Part shown: positions 8,380-18,375 of the stretch, piece after piece
How positions within the stretch are numbered: position 1 is the first letter of the stretch
Layout: every line of letters begins with the position of its first letter
Assembly: GCF_022919215.1 (NCBI RefSeq)
Contig: NZ_CP095046.1
Coordinates: 2,222,501 to 2,286,500 of the forward strand
Origin: Hymenobacter cellulosilyticus
GTDB lineage: Bacteria > Bacteroidota > Bacteroidia > Cytophagales > Hymenobacteraceae
DNA: 64,000 nucleotides
Direction of reading: 5' to 3'
Program-made: the position numbers and the translations under genes
Notes under the pieces: generated by a model
Databases searched by the model: none
Told to the model about the DNA's origin: nothing
The model's input: the letters and a program-made list of their open reading frames with translations, nothing else

Positions 8380-9308
8380 TTAGATAAACAGCGAGCTGAT
8401 TGACTCGTGGGTCACCACGTTGCGAATAGCCTGGGCAAATAGGTTGGCCAGCGAAATCACCTTGATCTTGTGGTTTTCCTCTTTCAGCGGAATCGTGTCG
8501 GTAATGACCAACTCTTCCAGCACCGAGTTGCGGATCCGCTCGTGGGCCGGGCCGCTGAGCACGCCGTGGGTAATAACGGCCCGTACCGACTTGGCTCCGC
8601 GCTCCATCAAGAGCTCGGCGGCTTTGCAAATGGTGCCGGCCGTGTCCACGATGTCATCCACGAGCACCACATTCATGCCCGTCACGTCGCCAATGACCTG
8701 CATCGAGGCAATTTCGTTGGCCCGCAAACGCATTTTGTCGCAGACTACGATTTCGGCGCCGAACTTCTTGGCAAAGGCCCGGGTGCGCACCACGCCGCCT
8801 ACGTCGGGGAAGCGAAGATCAAATCATCCAGGCCCAGCGACTTTATATAAGGAGCCGAAACAGTAGCTCCATCCAAATGATCCACGGGGATGTCGAAGAA
8901 GCCCTGAATCTGGCCCGCGTGCAGGTCGCAAGTCATCAGACGGTCGGTGCCTACGCTCTGAATGAAGTCGGCCACCACTTTGGCCCCGATGCTTACCCGG
9001 GGTTTGTCCTTACGGTCTTGGCGGGCGTAGCCGAAGTAGGGCATCACGACGGTAACCGAGGCGGCCGAGGCACGCTTGGCGGCGTCCACCATCAGCATCA
9101 GCTCCATCAGGTTTTCGGCCGGTGGGTTGGTGCTCTGAATCAGGAATACGGCGCAGCCGCGCACGCTTTCATTGAAGCTGGGACCGAGCTCCGTGTCAGC
9201 GAAGCGCTGAATGCTCAAATCACCGAGCGTAGTACCGTATGCTTCGGCAATTGCTTTACCGAGTTCAGGAGATGCGTTTCCTGCAAAGATTTTAACCTGC
9301 TGGGCCAT
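8380..9308 (-). CDS. prs: Ribose-phosphate pyrophosphokinase, one frameshift in the assembly
   Basis: Makes PRPP from ribose 5-phosphate and ATP for nucleotide, His and Trp synthesis. The ATG at 9308 starts MAQQVKIFAGN. The N-terminal frame runs to about 8806 (IFASP) and then hits a stop; the C-terminal frame resumes with DVGGVVRTRAFAKKF. Adding one C to the CCCC run near 8800-8810 restores IFASPDVGGVVRTRAF, an exact family motif. The repaired product is 309 residues, the normal length. RFADTELG and the PRPP loop VLVDDIVDTAGT are present. The gene is essential, so a sequencing indel is far likelier than real loss. Confidence 0.93.
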
Positions 9309-9348
9309 GGAGAGGGGAAAGGAAGCGAAAACGGAATAAACTGAAAAA

Positions 9349-9395
9349 GCGAAAGGCGCCGATTCTTCCGGGGAGGAAGGATCAGCGCCTTTCGC
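9349..9395 (-). terminator. Terminator after tRNA-Gln
   Basis: Perfect 11-bp arms (GCGAAAGGCGC at 9349-9359, GCGCCTTTCGC at 9385-9395) followed on the minus strand by a T tract. It lies between the tRNA and prs. Confidence 0.75.
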
Positions 9396-9409
9396 GTTAC
9401 TTAGTCGGT

Positions 9410-9481
9410 TGTCCGACCAGGGCTCGAACCTGGACTTTCTTGAATCAAAATCAAGCGTGTTGCCAGTTACACCATCGGACA
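9410..9481 (-). tRNA. tRNA-Gln (anticodon TTG)
   Basis: On the minus strand the 7-bp acceptor stem TGTCCGA pairs with TCGGACA. The anticodon stem CTTGA/TCAAG encloses loop TTTTGAT with anticodon TTG, and the T arm is CCAGG-TTCGAGC-CCTGG. The discriminator is A and no CCA is encoded. Length is 72 bases. A strong promoter lies upstream at 9524-9554 and a terminator downstream. Confidence 0.96.
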
Positions 9482-9523
9482 ATTTCCAAGCGGCTATCGG
9501 TGTGGATGTGCCGTTTGGGTGTG

Positions 9524-9554
9524 CAAATGTACTACGGGAATCATTCAAGGCAAA
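9524..9554 (-). promoter_or_regulatory. Promoter of tRNA-Gln
   Basis: The minus strand shows TTTG (9554-9551), a 19-base spacer, then TACATTTG (9531-9524). This is an exact Bacteroidota sigma-A promoter about 43 bases before the mature tRNA 5' end. Confidence 0.75.
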
Positions 9555-9684
9555 TTTTACCGCAAAAATATTTCAAGTTTTTTTCAGGCACTATCCCCTT
9601 AAATATGGCGTTTTTGACCTTATAGGCTGATAATCAGGGTGGATTAAGGCCGAAAAAAAGCTCCGAGCTTTACTCCAAACAGCC

Positions 9685-9716
9685 TTTGGCAAAGCCGGGA
9701 TTAAGCCGTAGTTTTG
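9685..9716 (+). promoter_or_regulatory. Promoter of atpDC
   Basis: TTTG (9685-9688), a 20-base spacer and TAGTTTTG (9709-9716), a consensus Bacteroidota promoter 41 bases before the atpD ATG. Confidence 0.75.
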
Positions 9717-9748
9717 CACCCTGAAAACGTTGCACCCATCCTCTATAA

Positions 9749-11263
<1,515 letters not shown>

Positions 11264-11268
11264 TATTT

Positions 11269-11360
11269 CTAATGTGGGGAATGTGCTGATGTGGGCAATG
11301 TGAAATGATTTTCACACCACCCCCAGCACATTCATCACATTTCCACATTTCTCACATTAG
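11269..11360. repeat. Long imperfect palindrome of spaced CACATT/AATGTG units between atpD and atpC
   Basis: The left half is built of AATGTG units (CTAATGTGG, AATGTGCTGATGTGG, AATGTGAAA). The right half holds complementary CACATT units (CAGCACATTCATCACATT, CCACATT, CTCACATTAG). The right arm ends 5 bases before the atpC ATG, so the transcript could fold into a long hairpin next to the ribosome-binding region. Confidence 0.7.
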
Positions 11361-11365
11361 AAACC

Positions 11366-11611
11366 ATGCATTTAGAAATCATCACGCCGGACCGGAAAGT
11401 ATTTGAGGGTGACGTCGTATCGGCGCAGTTTCCGGGTACCGACGGGCTGTTTGAGGTTCTGAACAACCACGCCCCGCTGATCAGCGCCCTGAAGTCGGGC
11501 AACATCACGGTGACGGGGGCTGCCGGCCGCGAATCCTTCCGCATCGAAGGTGGCGTGGTGGAAGTGCTCCGCAACAATGTGATTGTACTGGCCGAAGGCG
11601 TAGTGGCATAA
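11366..11611 (+). CDS. atpC: F1Fo ATP synthase subunit epsilon, short form
   Basis: The 81-residue product corresponds to the N-terminal beta-sandwich of epsilon only (MHLEIITPDRKVFEGDVVS ... AEGVV). The C-terminal helical hairpin that inhibits ATP hydrolysis in other bacteria is absent. Short epsilon subunits are normal in Bacteroidota. It follows atpD across a 102-base spacer holding a palindromic repeat and is followed by a terminator. Confidence 0.94.
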   Translation: MHLEIITPDRKVFEGDVVSAQFPGTDGLFEVLNNHAPLISALKSGNITVTGAAGRESFRIEGGVVEVLRNNVIVLAEGVVA

Positions 11612-11634
11612 GCTGCTATTTCCTCCAATTTTTG

Positions 11635-11670
11635 AAGCCCCACATCTGGCAACAGGTGCGGGGCTTTTTT
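11635..11670 (+). terminator. Terminator of atpDC
   Basis: AAGCCCC...GGGGCTT stem of about 14 bp with minor mismatches, followed by TTTTTT, 24 bases after the atpC stop. Confidence 0.8.
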
Positions 11671-11771
11671 GTGGCTGGTACTCACAGACGGAACAGCAGT
11701 GGTGGGGCTGGAAAAAGGATGCAATTTGAGTAGCTTGCGATACTCCTTCAATCCTTATTGGTGCCTTATTT

Positions 11772-12655
11772 ATGCGTAAGATCCTGGCAGTTTCCCTGCT
11801 GACCCTGGTCTCCCTTACCGGCTATGCCCAGACGTATCAGATTGATTTTCGGCGAGCCATGCAGACCCAGGATACGGCCAAGGTCCGAAAGGTGCTGACC
11901 ACCTGGCAGCAGAAGAAGCCGCAGGACCCGGACTGGTACGTAGCCAACTTTAACTATCTGCTAAAGAAAGCCTACCGGGTTGAAGTAAGCTCAAACCCGG
12001 GCAAGCCGGGCGGTCTAGTGTTCAGCAAGCCCAACGGGGAAGCGGCCGGCTCCATCAGTGAGGGCTACGAGCCAACGCTGCTGGCTGCCGCACGCACCAC
12101 GCTGCGCGAAGGAATTCGGGTGGCCCCGACCGGCTGGATATGCGCTTTGGCTTGGCTAAGACCTACGAGATGACCGGGGAGGCAGCGGGGGAAATTGAGG
12201 TGCTGACGGCCGCGCTGGCCGACCGGCAAGCCAGCAATAAACCCTGGCGGTGGAAGGACGGAGCCGCTTTGCCCGCGGCGGAAAAAGTTTTTGTGCCCGA
12301 GAGCATGGAGGAATACATGTTGCCCTACTGGCAGATGCAGAATTCTGAGGCCGATGAAGTGGTGCGCCAACTGGCTGAACTACTGGGCAAGTACTACCCG
12401 GAAAGCTCCTTGGCTCCGTTTAATCTGGGTACGTACTACGCGCAAAATAAGCAGTGGCAGAAGTCGTTGGAGCTGTTTGAGCAGGCCAACACCCGCAAGC
12501 CCAACGACTGGCAAACCTTGGCTAACTTGACCAAGGTGGAAATTGAGCTGGGCCACAAGACTCAGGCCCAGCAGTACCTGGCAGCGCTGCGCAAGTTGCC
12601 GGAGGGCCGCCCGGCTGCTGCCGACCTGAGCAAGGAAATTCGGGAAATGAAATAG
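11772..12655 (+). CDS. Secreted TPR-like protein, one frameshift
   Basis: A signal peptide (MRKILAVSLLTLVSLTGYAQ) is followed by helical pairs resembling tetratricopeptide repeats, e.g. SLAPFNLGTYYAQNKQWQKS and NDWQTLANLTKVEIELGHKT. The first frame ends at 12173 and the second runs to 12655. Adding one C to the CCCC at about 12123-12126 gives GIRVAPDRLDMRFGLAKTYE and a continuous 294-residue protein. Function unknown; probably periplasmic. Confidence 0.75.
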
Positions 12656-12716
12656 CGCATGGCTCCGGCAGCGGCCGTACCTTGCCGTCATATTCGCCGT
12701 TTGCCTTCGTGTGCTC

Positions 12717-13838
12717 ATGAAAATCACCCCCAAAATCACCCCGATTTACCAGACCTCCGTCTTCAAGTTTGATGACTTAAACGAACTGGAGCAATATTTT
12801 GGGGAGCCGGGCAGCCGGTATATGTACTCGCGCAACGGCAACCCGAACTCCGACGAGCTGGCCGAGGCGGTCAATAAGCTGGAGGGTGGGGTAGGGGCCA
12901 TTGCTACGGGTTCGGGGATGGCCGCCATTTTTGCTGCTATTTTGGCCTATTGCCAGGCCGGGGACCATGTGCTGTGCGCCGCTGATATCTACGGGGGCTC
13001 ATCGTCATTGTTGAACGCTGAACTGAGCCGGATGGGTATCACCGTCACGTATGTGCCGTTTGAGCAGCTCTACACACTGGATGAATTTGTGCAGCCCACA
13101 ACGCGGCTGCTACTGGCCGAAACCATCAGCAACCCGCTGCTGCGCGTAGCCGACCTGCAGAGCCTGGCCACCGAGTGCCACCGGCACGGGTTGAAGCTGG
13201 TAGTCGACAACACGTTTGCCTCGCCCATTATTACCCGGCCGCTGGAGCTCGGCGCTGATATTACGCTGCACAGCGTAACCAAATACATTGCCGGGCACAG
13301 CGACGTGACGGCGGGCGTAGTGGTAACCAACGACGCGGAAACAGCAGCCCGGCTTAAGCAAATCGGCGTATTTTATGGCCTCACGTTAAGCCCCATGGAA
13401 AGCTGGCTGGCGGTGCGCGGCCTCAAGACCCTGCGGCTGCGCATGCGTGAGCATAGTGCCAACGCCCTGGCCATTGCCCATTTTTTGGCTGCTCACCCAA
13501 AAGTGCGGCAGGTCAATTACCCGGGTTTGGATGCCCACCCGCAGCACGCGCTGGCCCGGGAGCAGGGGGCCGGACAGTTTGGGGGCATGATGTCGTTTTT
13601 GCTGGCGGATGAGGCCTCGGCCGTCAATGATTTGATGCACCGCACCAAGCGGTTTCCCTTTGCGCCCTCCCTGGCCGGCGTCGATTCGTCCTTGTCGTAC
13701 CCGCTGGGCACTTCCCACCGCTACCTGAGCTCCGAGCAGCAGCAGGAGCTGGGAATTACCGTGGGGTTGGTGCGCTTGTCGGTGGGTATTGAGCCCCTGG
13801 AAGAGCTCTTGGCCGACCTGGCGCAGGCCCTGGATTAA
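12717..13838 (+). CDS. Cys/Met metabolism PLP enzyme (cystathionine gamma-synthase / gamma-lyase family)
   Basis: A 373-residue fold-type I PLP enzyme of the trans-sulfuration family. The PLP lysine is in SVTKYIAGHSDVTAG. SRNGNPNSDELAEAVNKLEGG, ATGSGMAAI and the DNTFASP motif are family hallmarks. Whether it acts as cystathionine synthase, beta- or gamma-lyase, or methionine gamma-lyase cannot be decided from sequence alone. The ATG at 12717 is preferred over a GTG two codons upstream. No partner gene of methionine synthesis is adjacent. Confidence 0.88.
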   Translation: MKITPKITPIYQTSVFKFDDLNELEQYFGEPGSRYMYSRNGNPNSDELAEAVNKLEGGVGAIATGSGMAAIFAAILAYCQAGDHVLCAADIYGGSSSLLNAELSRMGITVTYVPFEQLYTLDEFVQPTTRLLLAETISNPLLRVADLQSLATECHRHGLKLVVDNTFASPIITRPLELGADITLHSVTKYIAGHSDVTAGVVVTNDAETAARLKQIGVFYGLTLSPMESWLAVRGLKTLRLRMREHSANALAIAHFLAAHPKVRQVNYPGLDAHPQHALAREQGAGQFGGMMSFLLADEASAVNDLMHRTKRFPFAPSLAGVDSSLSYPLGTSHRYLSSEQQQELGITVGLVRLSVGIEPLEELLADLAQALD

Positions 13839-14067
13839 GTGACAAACCGGCCGAAATAGACAGAAGCAGACAACTTATTAAGTCTGATTAGTCGAGGTCA
13901 GTTGATTGATATTCAAGGTTGTAATAGTGTAAATCAGCCCAAGTAAAAGTCTGTAAGGAGCGTTTTTTGCCGTTGCGTTTGCCTGGAAGGTGCCGTATTT
14001 CGTCCTGGTACTACGGTACTGCTGGACTGAATCCGGCTTCCTTTCACGCTTTCAAACGTCATTGCTC

Positions 14068-14757
14068 ATGGCTTCTGCTTCGTCCCGCTTGCCGCTTCCG
14101 CTTAAGCTTGTTGTCAGCGCCTTTCTGGCGGTGATGGTGCCCGTATATTACCTCAACTACGGCGCTACCAACTTCCTGTATTTCTGCGACATTGCCCTGC
14201 TGCTGTGCTTTATCAGTCTGTGGACGGAGTCGGCGCTGCCAGCTTCTATGGCCGCCGTCGGGATTCTGCTGCCCCAGGCCTTCTGGTGCGCCGACTTTCT
14301 GGGCGAGTTGCTGGGCGTGCGGCTGGTGGGCATGACGTCCTACATGTTTGACCCCAACCGGTCGTTGTTTCTGCGTGGCCTGTCGTTCTTCCACGGCTGG
14401 CTGCCGTTTCTGCTGCTGTTTTTGGTGAAGCGCCTGGGCTACGACCGGCGCGCCCTGTGGGCCTGGACGGGCCTGGGCTGGAGCTTGTGTCTGGTGGCGT
14501 ATTTTCTGCTGCCCGCCGCTGGTACCGTAATGTCTGACCCCAAAATTCCGGTCAACATAAACTACGTGTTCGGCTTCGACGATGCCCAGGCCCAAACTTG
14601 GCTACCGGCCCCGGTATACCTGGTGTGCTGGATGGCGACCCTACTGGCCTTGGTTTATGTGCCAACTCACTTTGTGCTCCGCAAAGTGTTCCAGAGCCCG
14701 ATGCAACTCGCTAAAGGCCCTGAAAAGCCCCAAAGTAACGCGCGAATGGCCGCGTAA
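14068..14757 (+). CDS. Polytopic membrane protein, function unknown
   Basis: The 229-residue product has about six or seven hydrophobic segments covering residues 10-215 and a short polar C terminus. Loops contain LGVRLVGMTSYMFDPNRS and FHGWLPFLLLFLVKRLGYD, conserved-looking polar residues for an integral membrane protein. I do not recognise the family with certainty. The ATG at 14068 is chosen because the upstream in-frame extension (from 13990) is polar and lies in an AT-rich spacer. Confidence 0.65.
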   Translation: MASASSRLPLPLKLVVSAFLAVMVPVYYLNYGATNFLYFCDIALLLCFISLWTESALPASMAAVGILLPQAFWCADFLGELLGVRLVGMTSYMFDPNRSLFLRGLSFFHGWLPFLLLFLVKRLGYDRRALWAWTGLGWSLCLVAYFLLPAAGTVMSDPKIPVNINYVFGFDDAQAQTWLPAPVYLVCWMATLLALVYVPTHFVLRKVFQSPMQLAKGPEKPQSNARMAA

Positions 14758-14791
14758 CAGTCTACGAAGTATATACCAGGTCCTTAAGTCT

Positions 14792-14868
14792 TGTACTAGC
14801 TTCCCCTGCTTTTGTACGGCTTGTACTGCCTAGTGAACTATATGTACTGCTCCACTGGAGTATGTACT
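14792..14868. repeat. Five phased TGTACt motifs in a convergent intergenic region
   Basis: TGTACT occurs at 14792, 14822, 14843 and 14863, and TGTACG at 14813, giving steps of 21, 9, 21 and 20 bases. All share a GTAC core in the same orientation. The region lies between two convergent gene ends, so it is not an obvious promoter operator. Confidence 0.55.
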
Positions 14869-14883
14869 AAATAAGAGGCGAAA

Positions 14884-16029
14884 TCAGGGAGCCAGAATTT
14901 CGCGCAATGCGCTGGCGACGCGCTGCAATTCGGTCTCTGTCAGGGCTGAGCCGGAGGGCAGGCACAGGCCACGGGCGAATAAGTCGGCGCTGACGGCCTG
15001 GCCGTAGCGCGGAGCATGAGCGAAAAGCGGCTGCTGGTGCAGGGGTTTCCACAACGGCCGGGACTCAATATTGTGCGTTTCCAGGTGTTGGCGCACTTGC
15101 TCGGGCGTAACAGAAGTGTGCTCCGGGTCGAGGGTAATAGTGGTGAGCCAGCGGTTGGAGGTGCCCAGAGCCGGTTCGGTGGGACCAAACTGCAAGGCCG
15201 GCACGTCGCGCAGGTTCTTCTGGTACCACTGATAATTTTCCCGGCGGCTTTTTACGCGGCTGTCAATCAGCTCCATTTGCCCGCGGCCAATGCCGGCCAG
15301 GATGTTGCTGAGCCGGTAGTTGTAGCCCACGGTCGAGTGTTGGTAATACGGCGCCGGATCTTTGGCCTGAGTAGCCAGAAAGCGGGTTTTCTCGGCCCAG
15401 GTAGCTTGGTTGGTAACCAGCGCCCCGCCGCTGCTGGTGGTAATAATCTTGTTGCCGTTAAAAGAGAAAACGCCTATGTGGCCGAAGGTGCCCAGCCGGC
15501 GCCCGTCGTAGCGGGAGCCCAGGGCTTCGGCGGCGTCTTCCAGCACCGGTATATCATGGGCTTCGGCAACGGCCAGCAGCTGCTGGAGCAGGGCGGGCAT
15601 ACCGTAAAGGTGCACCAAAATCAAGGCTTTGGGCTTTTTACCCTTGCGCAGCCGGTCTTCGATAGCCTCGCGCAGCCGGTCGGGGCACATATTCCAGGTT
15701 GTCGGCTCACTGTCCACGAATACCGGCGTGGCGCCCAGGTACAAAATCGGGTTGGCCGTGGCGACAAACGTGAATGAGGGGCAGAGCACCTCGTCGCCTG
15801 GACCCACGCCCAGCAAGATCAAGCCCAGGTGAATAGCAGCCGTGCCCGACGACAGTGCCACGCAGTGGGCCGCACCCGTATACTGGCAGATATCCTGCTC
15901 GAAGCCGGTGAGGTTGGGGCCAGCCGGAGCCACCCAGTTGTCCTCAATGGCTTTGTGCACGTAGTTGAGCTCGTGGCGGCCGAGATGGGGCGGGGAAAGG
16001 AAAATACGGTCGTAATCCTGGCTATGCAT
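14884..16029 (-). CDS. DegT/DnrJ/EryC1/StrS nucleotide-sugar aminotransferase (PglE-like)
   Basis: A PLP-dependent aminotransferase that converts a 4-keto nucleotide sugar to an amino sugar. The 381-residue product contains the PLP lysine in FNGNKIITTSSGG and the conserved ALSSGTAAIHL and VLEDAAEALGS motifs. It is the last gene of a three-gene minus-strand cassette; its start overlaps the acetyltransferase stop by 8 bases, implying translational coupling. Together with the acetyltransferase and sugar-phosphate transferase upstream it resembles the PglE step of diacetylbacillosamine synthesis. The dehydratase PglF is not in this window. Confidence 0.9.
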   Translation of the reverse strand: MHSQDYDRIFLSPPHLGRHELNYVHKAIEDNWVAPAGPNLTGFEQDICQYTGAAHCVALSSGTAAIHLGLILLGVGPGDEVLCPSFTFVATANPILYLGATPVFVDSEPTTWNMCPDRLREAIEDRLRKGKKPKALILVHLYGMPALLQQLLAVAEAHDIPVLEDAAEALGSRYDGRRLGTFGHIGVFSFNGNKIITTSSGGALVTNQATWAEKTRFLATQAKDPAPYYQHSTVGYNYRLSNILAGIGRGQMELIDSRVKSRRENYQWYQKNLRDVPALQFGPTEPALGTSNRWLTTITLDPEHTSVTPEQVRQHLETHNIESRPLWKPLHQQPLFAHAPRYGQAVSADLFARGLCLPSGSALTETELQRVASALREILAP

Positions 16030-16708
16030 GCATTTTGATAACGGTGGCGGGCACTCCCACAGCAGTGCAGTCGGCGGGCAGGTCGCGCACGGCTACGGCC
16101 CCGGCACCCACGATGGTGCGGGCCCCAATGCGGACCTGGTTGATAACGGTGGCATTGGTGCCCAAGTACACGCCGGTGCTCAGGTGCGCTTCCCCACCCA
16201 CGTTGGCGTGGGGCATCAGGGAGCAAAAATCGTCGAGTACGGCGTCGTGGCCGATGGTGCAGCCCAGGTTGAGCAGCACGTGGCGGCCCAGGCGGATATC
16301 GGTGGTCAGAATGCAGCCTTGGCCGACAATGCAGCCTTCGCCCAGCTCGATGTGCTGGTAAGGCTGGCAGGCTACGGCCGGGTGCACCAGGGTGGCAAAG
16401 CGCAGCCGCGGCGAGGTGAGGCTGCCGGCAATGGCGGCCCGGCTGTGACCATTGCCCACGGCGATACTGACGTGCAGGTCCTCGGTCGTAGCGTTAAGAG
16501 CCGCCGCGTTGCCCAAGTACGGCAGGCCGTGAATGGTAGGGTTGGCCGGAGCCTGGTCGTCGTAGAAACCAGTCAGCTCCCACGTGGGCCGGGCTTCGTT
16601 GATTTGCCGGGCCAGCACCAAAACTTCTCGGCCCAGCCCGCCGGCCCCGAAAATCACCAGCTTGGGTAAAGGCTCCGGCGCTGGGGTGGAATTGGTAGAA
16701 AGCGTCAT
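16022..16708 (-). CDS. NeuD/PglD-type sugar O/N-acetyltransferase
   Basis: The 228-residue product has an N-terminal nucleotide-sugar-binding domain starting LVIFGAGGLGREVL and a C-terminal left-handed beta-helix of hexapeptide repeats (IELGEGCIVGQGCILT, IRLGRHVLLNLGCTIGHD, GVYLGTNATVINQVRIG). The catalytic-type His is in GCTIGHDAVL. It likely acetylates a UDP-4-amino sugar made by the neighbouring aminotransferase. The ATG at 16708 overlaps the reconstructed TGA of the preceding transferase as ATGA. Confidence 0.9.
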   Translation of the reverse strand: MTLSTNSTPAPEPLPKLVIFGAGGLGREVLVLARQINEARPTWELTGFYDDQAPANPTIHGLPYLGNAAALNATTEDLHVSIAVGNGHSRAAIAGSLTSPRLRFATLVHPAVACQPYQHIELGEGCIVGQGCILTTDIRLGRHVLLNLGCTIGHDAVLDDFCSLMPHANVGGEAHLSTGVYLGTNATVINQVRIGARTIVGAGAVAVRDLPADCTAVGVPATVIKMHA

Positions 16709-17375
16709 GCAACAGGTGGGTGAGGGCGGACGGGGAGCCGGTGAAGGCCTCAGTAGTGGCTTGGCCCGGCGCGCTGATTCCCTGGGCCCCGAGCACCCGC
16801 CGCACGGTGAGCAGCAGAATGCGCAGGTCCAGGGCCAGCGACACATGGTCGACGTACCAGACGTCGAATTCAAACTTTTGTTCCCACGCCAGCGCGTTGC
16901 GGCCATTAACCTGGGCCCAGCCCGTAATACCAGGCTTTACCTCGTGACGCCGGGCCTGCCGGGGCGAGTACAGCGGCAGATACTGGGGCAGCAGCGGGCG
17001 GGGCCCCACCAAACTCAGCTCCCCGCGCACCACGTTCCAGAGCTGGGGCAGCTCATCCAGGGACGAAGCGCGCAGCCACCGGCCCAGGCGGGTGAGGCGC
17101 TGGGCATCGGGCAGCAAGTGGCCGGCCTCGTCGCGGGCGTCCGACATCGTTTGGAGCTTGTAGAGGGTGAAAAGCGCGCCGTGCCGGCCCGGGCGAAGCT
17201 GGCGAAACAGCACGGCCCCGCGGTTTTGTAGCGCCAGCAGCCCGACGGCCCCGAGTAGCAGGGGCAGCGTGAGCACGGCCGCGGGCACGGCTACTGCCAG
17301 GTCAAGCACGCGCTTGCCCCAAAGGCGGTACCAGGATGCGGAATCAGAAACGGGCATACGCGCAACAAAAGCCAT
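16705..17375 (-). CDS. Initiating sugar-1-phosphate transferase (PglC/WcaJ family), probable frameshift near the 3' end
   Basis: Transfers a sugar phosphate to undecaprenyl phosphate to start a glycan. It has one N-terminal hydrophobic re-entrant helix (about 25-50), then the family block KLQTMSDARDE, LGRWLRASSLDELPQLWNV, GELSLVGPRPLLPQYLPLY, KPGITGWAQVNGRN and FDVWYVDH. As assembled, the frame reads on to 16494 and overlaps the acetyltransferase by over 200 bases. One extra C in the CCCC complement at 16732-16735 ends the protein shortly after EAFTGS at a TGA (16705) overlapping the next ATG. The repaired length is 223 residues. A second possible start is Met7. Confidence 0.88.
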
Positions 17376-17398
17376 GGTCGGTGGCCGGGGCCGATGGG

Positions 17399-17406
17399 CA
17401 AAAATA
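17399..17406 (-). promoter_or_regulatory. -7 box for the sugar-transferase cassette
   Basis: The minus strand reads TATTTTTG, matching TAnnTTTG, 24 bases before the first ATG at 17375. It lies in the gap that diverges to ispE. Confidence 0.45.
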
Positions 17407-17540
17407 TGCTTTTTGTGCAGCGCAGGCAGTAGCTTGCGCCGTGCCCGGGCCCTGGCGCGTTCAACTTCCGGTTCTGGTGGTTGAACCCGCAGGCGCTGGG
17501 AGCCCGGTTTTTTTGCTTTCCGCCTCTGCCTGTTTTGCTT

Positions 17541-18350
17541 ATGCTCGTCTTTCCCAACGCCAAACTCAACCTGGGCCTCTACGTCACGGAGCTGCGGCCC
17601 GACGGGTTTCGCAACCTCGAATCGGTGTTTGTGCCCCTGCCCTGGACCGACGCGCTGGAAGTGCTTCCCGCCGCGGCCAATTCCCTGAGCTTGTCGGGTA
17701 TCCCAATTCCGGGCGACACGGCTACCAACCTCTGCTGGCGGGCCTACGAGCTACTGCGGGCTGATTTCGACCTACGGCCCGTGCAGATGCATTTGCACAA
17801 GGCCGTGCCCATCGGGGCGGGTCTGGGTGGCGGTTCCGGCGACGCAGCCTTTGCTTTGCGGGCCCTGAACGAGCTGTTTAGCTTGCGGCTGACCACGGCG
17901 CAGCTGCAGCAGTACGCCCGCCGGCTGGGCTCCGACTGCGCGTTTTTTGTGGAAAACAAGCCGGTTTTTGCCTACGAAAAAGGGGACGTATTCGCCCCCA
18001 TTGCCCTTGATCTGACGGGGGTAGCCTGCCAGGTAGTGTACCCAAATCTGCACATCAGCACAGCCGAAGCCTACGCCCGCGTGGGTACCCGTCCGCCCCG
18101 CCACGAGTTGCGGCCGAGTTTGGCCCAGCCCATGGCGACCTGGCGCGACACGGTAACCAATGACTTCGAGGACGCGCTGACGCCACATTACCCGGTGTTG
18201 GGCGAGATAAAAGCCGCACTCTACGCGGCAGGAGCCACGTATGCCAGCCTGTCGGGCTCAGGCTCAGCGGTGTACGGGCTGTTTCCGGAGGGCGAGTTGC
18301 CCCAGCTTACGTGGCCACCGGACTACCAGGTTTGGAGTGGTCGGCTGTAG
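17541..18350 (+). CDS. ispE: 4-diphosphocytidyl-2-C-methyl-D-erythritol kinase
   Basis: ATP-dependent kinase of the MEP isoprenoid pathway. The 269-residue GHMP kinase starts MLVFPNAKLNLGLYV, with the ATP loop PIGAGLGGGSGDAAFALRAL (about 95-114) and the C-terminal SLSGSGSAVYGLF motif. The ATG at 17541 is used because it places PNAKLNLGL at the N terminus as in homologues. It is the first gene of a closely spaced set with the CapA lipoprotein 25 bases downstream. Confidence 0.95.
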   Translation: MLVFPNAKLNLGLYVTELRPDGFRNLESVFVPLPWTDALEVLPAAANSLSLSGIPIPGDTATNLCWRAYELLRADFDLRPVQMHLHKAVPIGAGLGGGSGDAAFALRALNELFSLRLTTAQLQQYARRLGSDCAFFVENKPVFAYEKGDVFAPIALDLTGVACQVVYPNLHISTAEAYARVGTRPPRHELRPSLAQPMATWRDTVTNDFEDALTPHYPVLGEIKAALYAAGATYASLSGSGSAVYGLFPEGELPQLTWPPDYQVWSGRL

Positions 18351-18375
18351 GTGGCTGCAGGCTTTGATCGGACGT

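Noticed and set aside
8795..8815. Programmed frameshift in prs
   Set aside because: No slippery heptamer or stimulatory structure fits, and the same one-base loss in homopolymers occurs in some 15 other genes, so sequencing error is the better explanation.
16494..16704. C-terminal extension of the sugar transferase overlapping the acetyltransferase
   Set aside because: The extra residues have no resemblance to family C termini, and one added base gives a normal end and an ATGA overlap.
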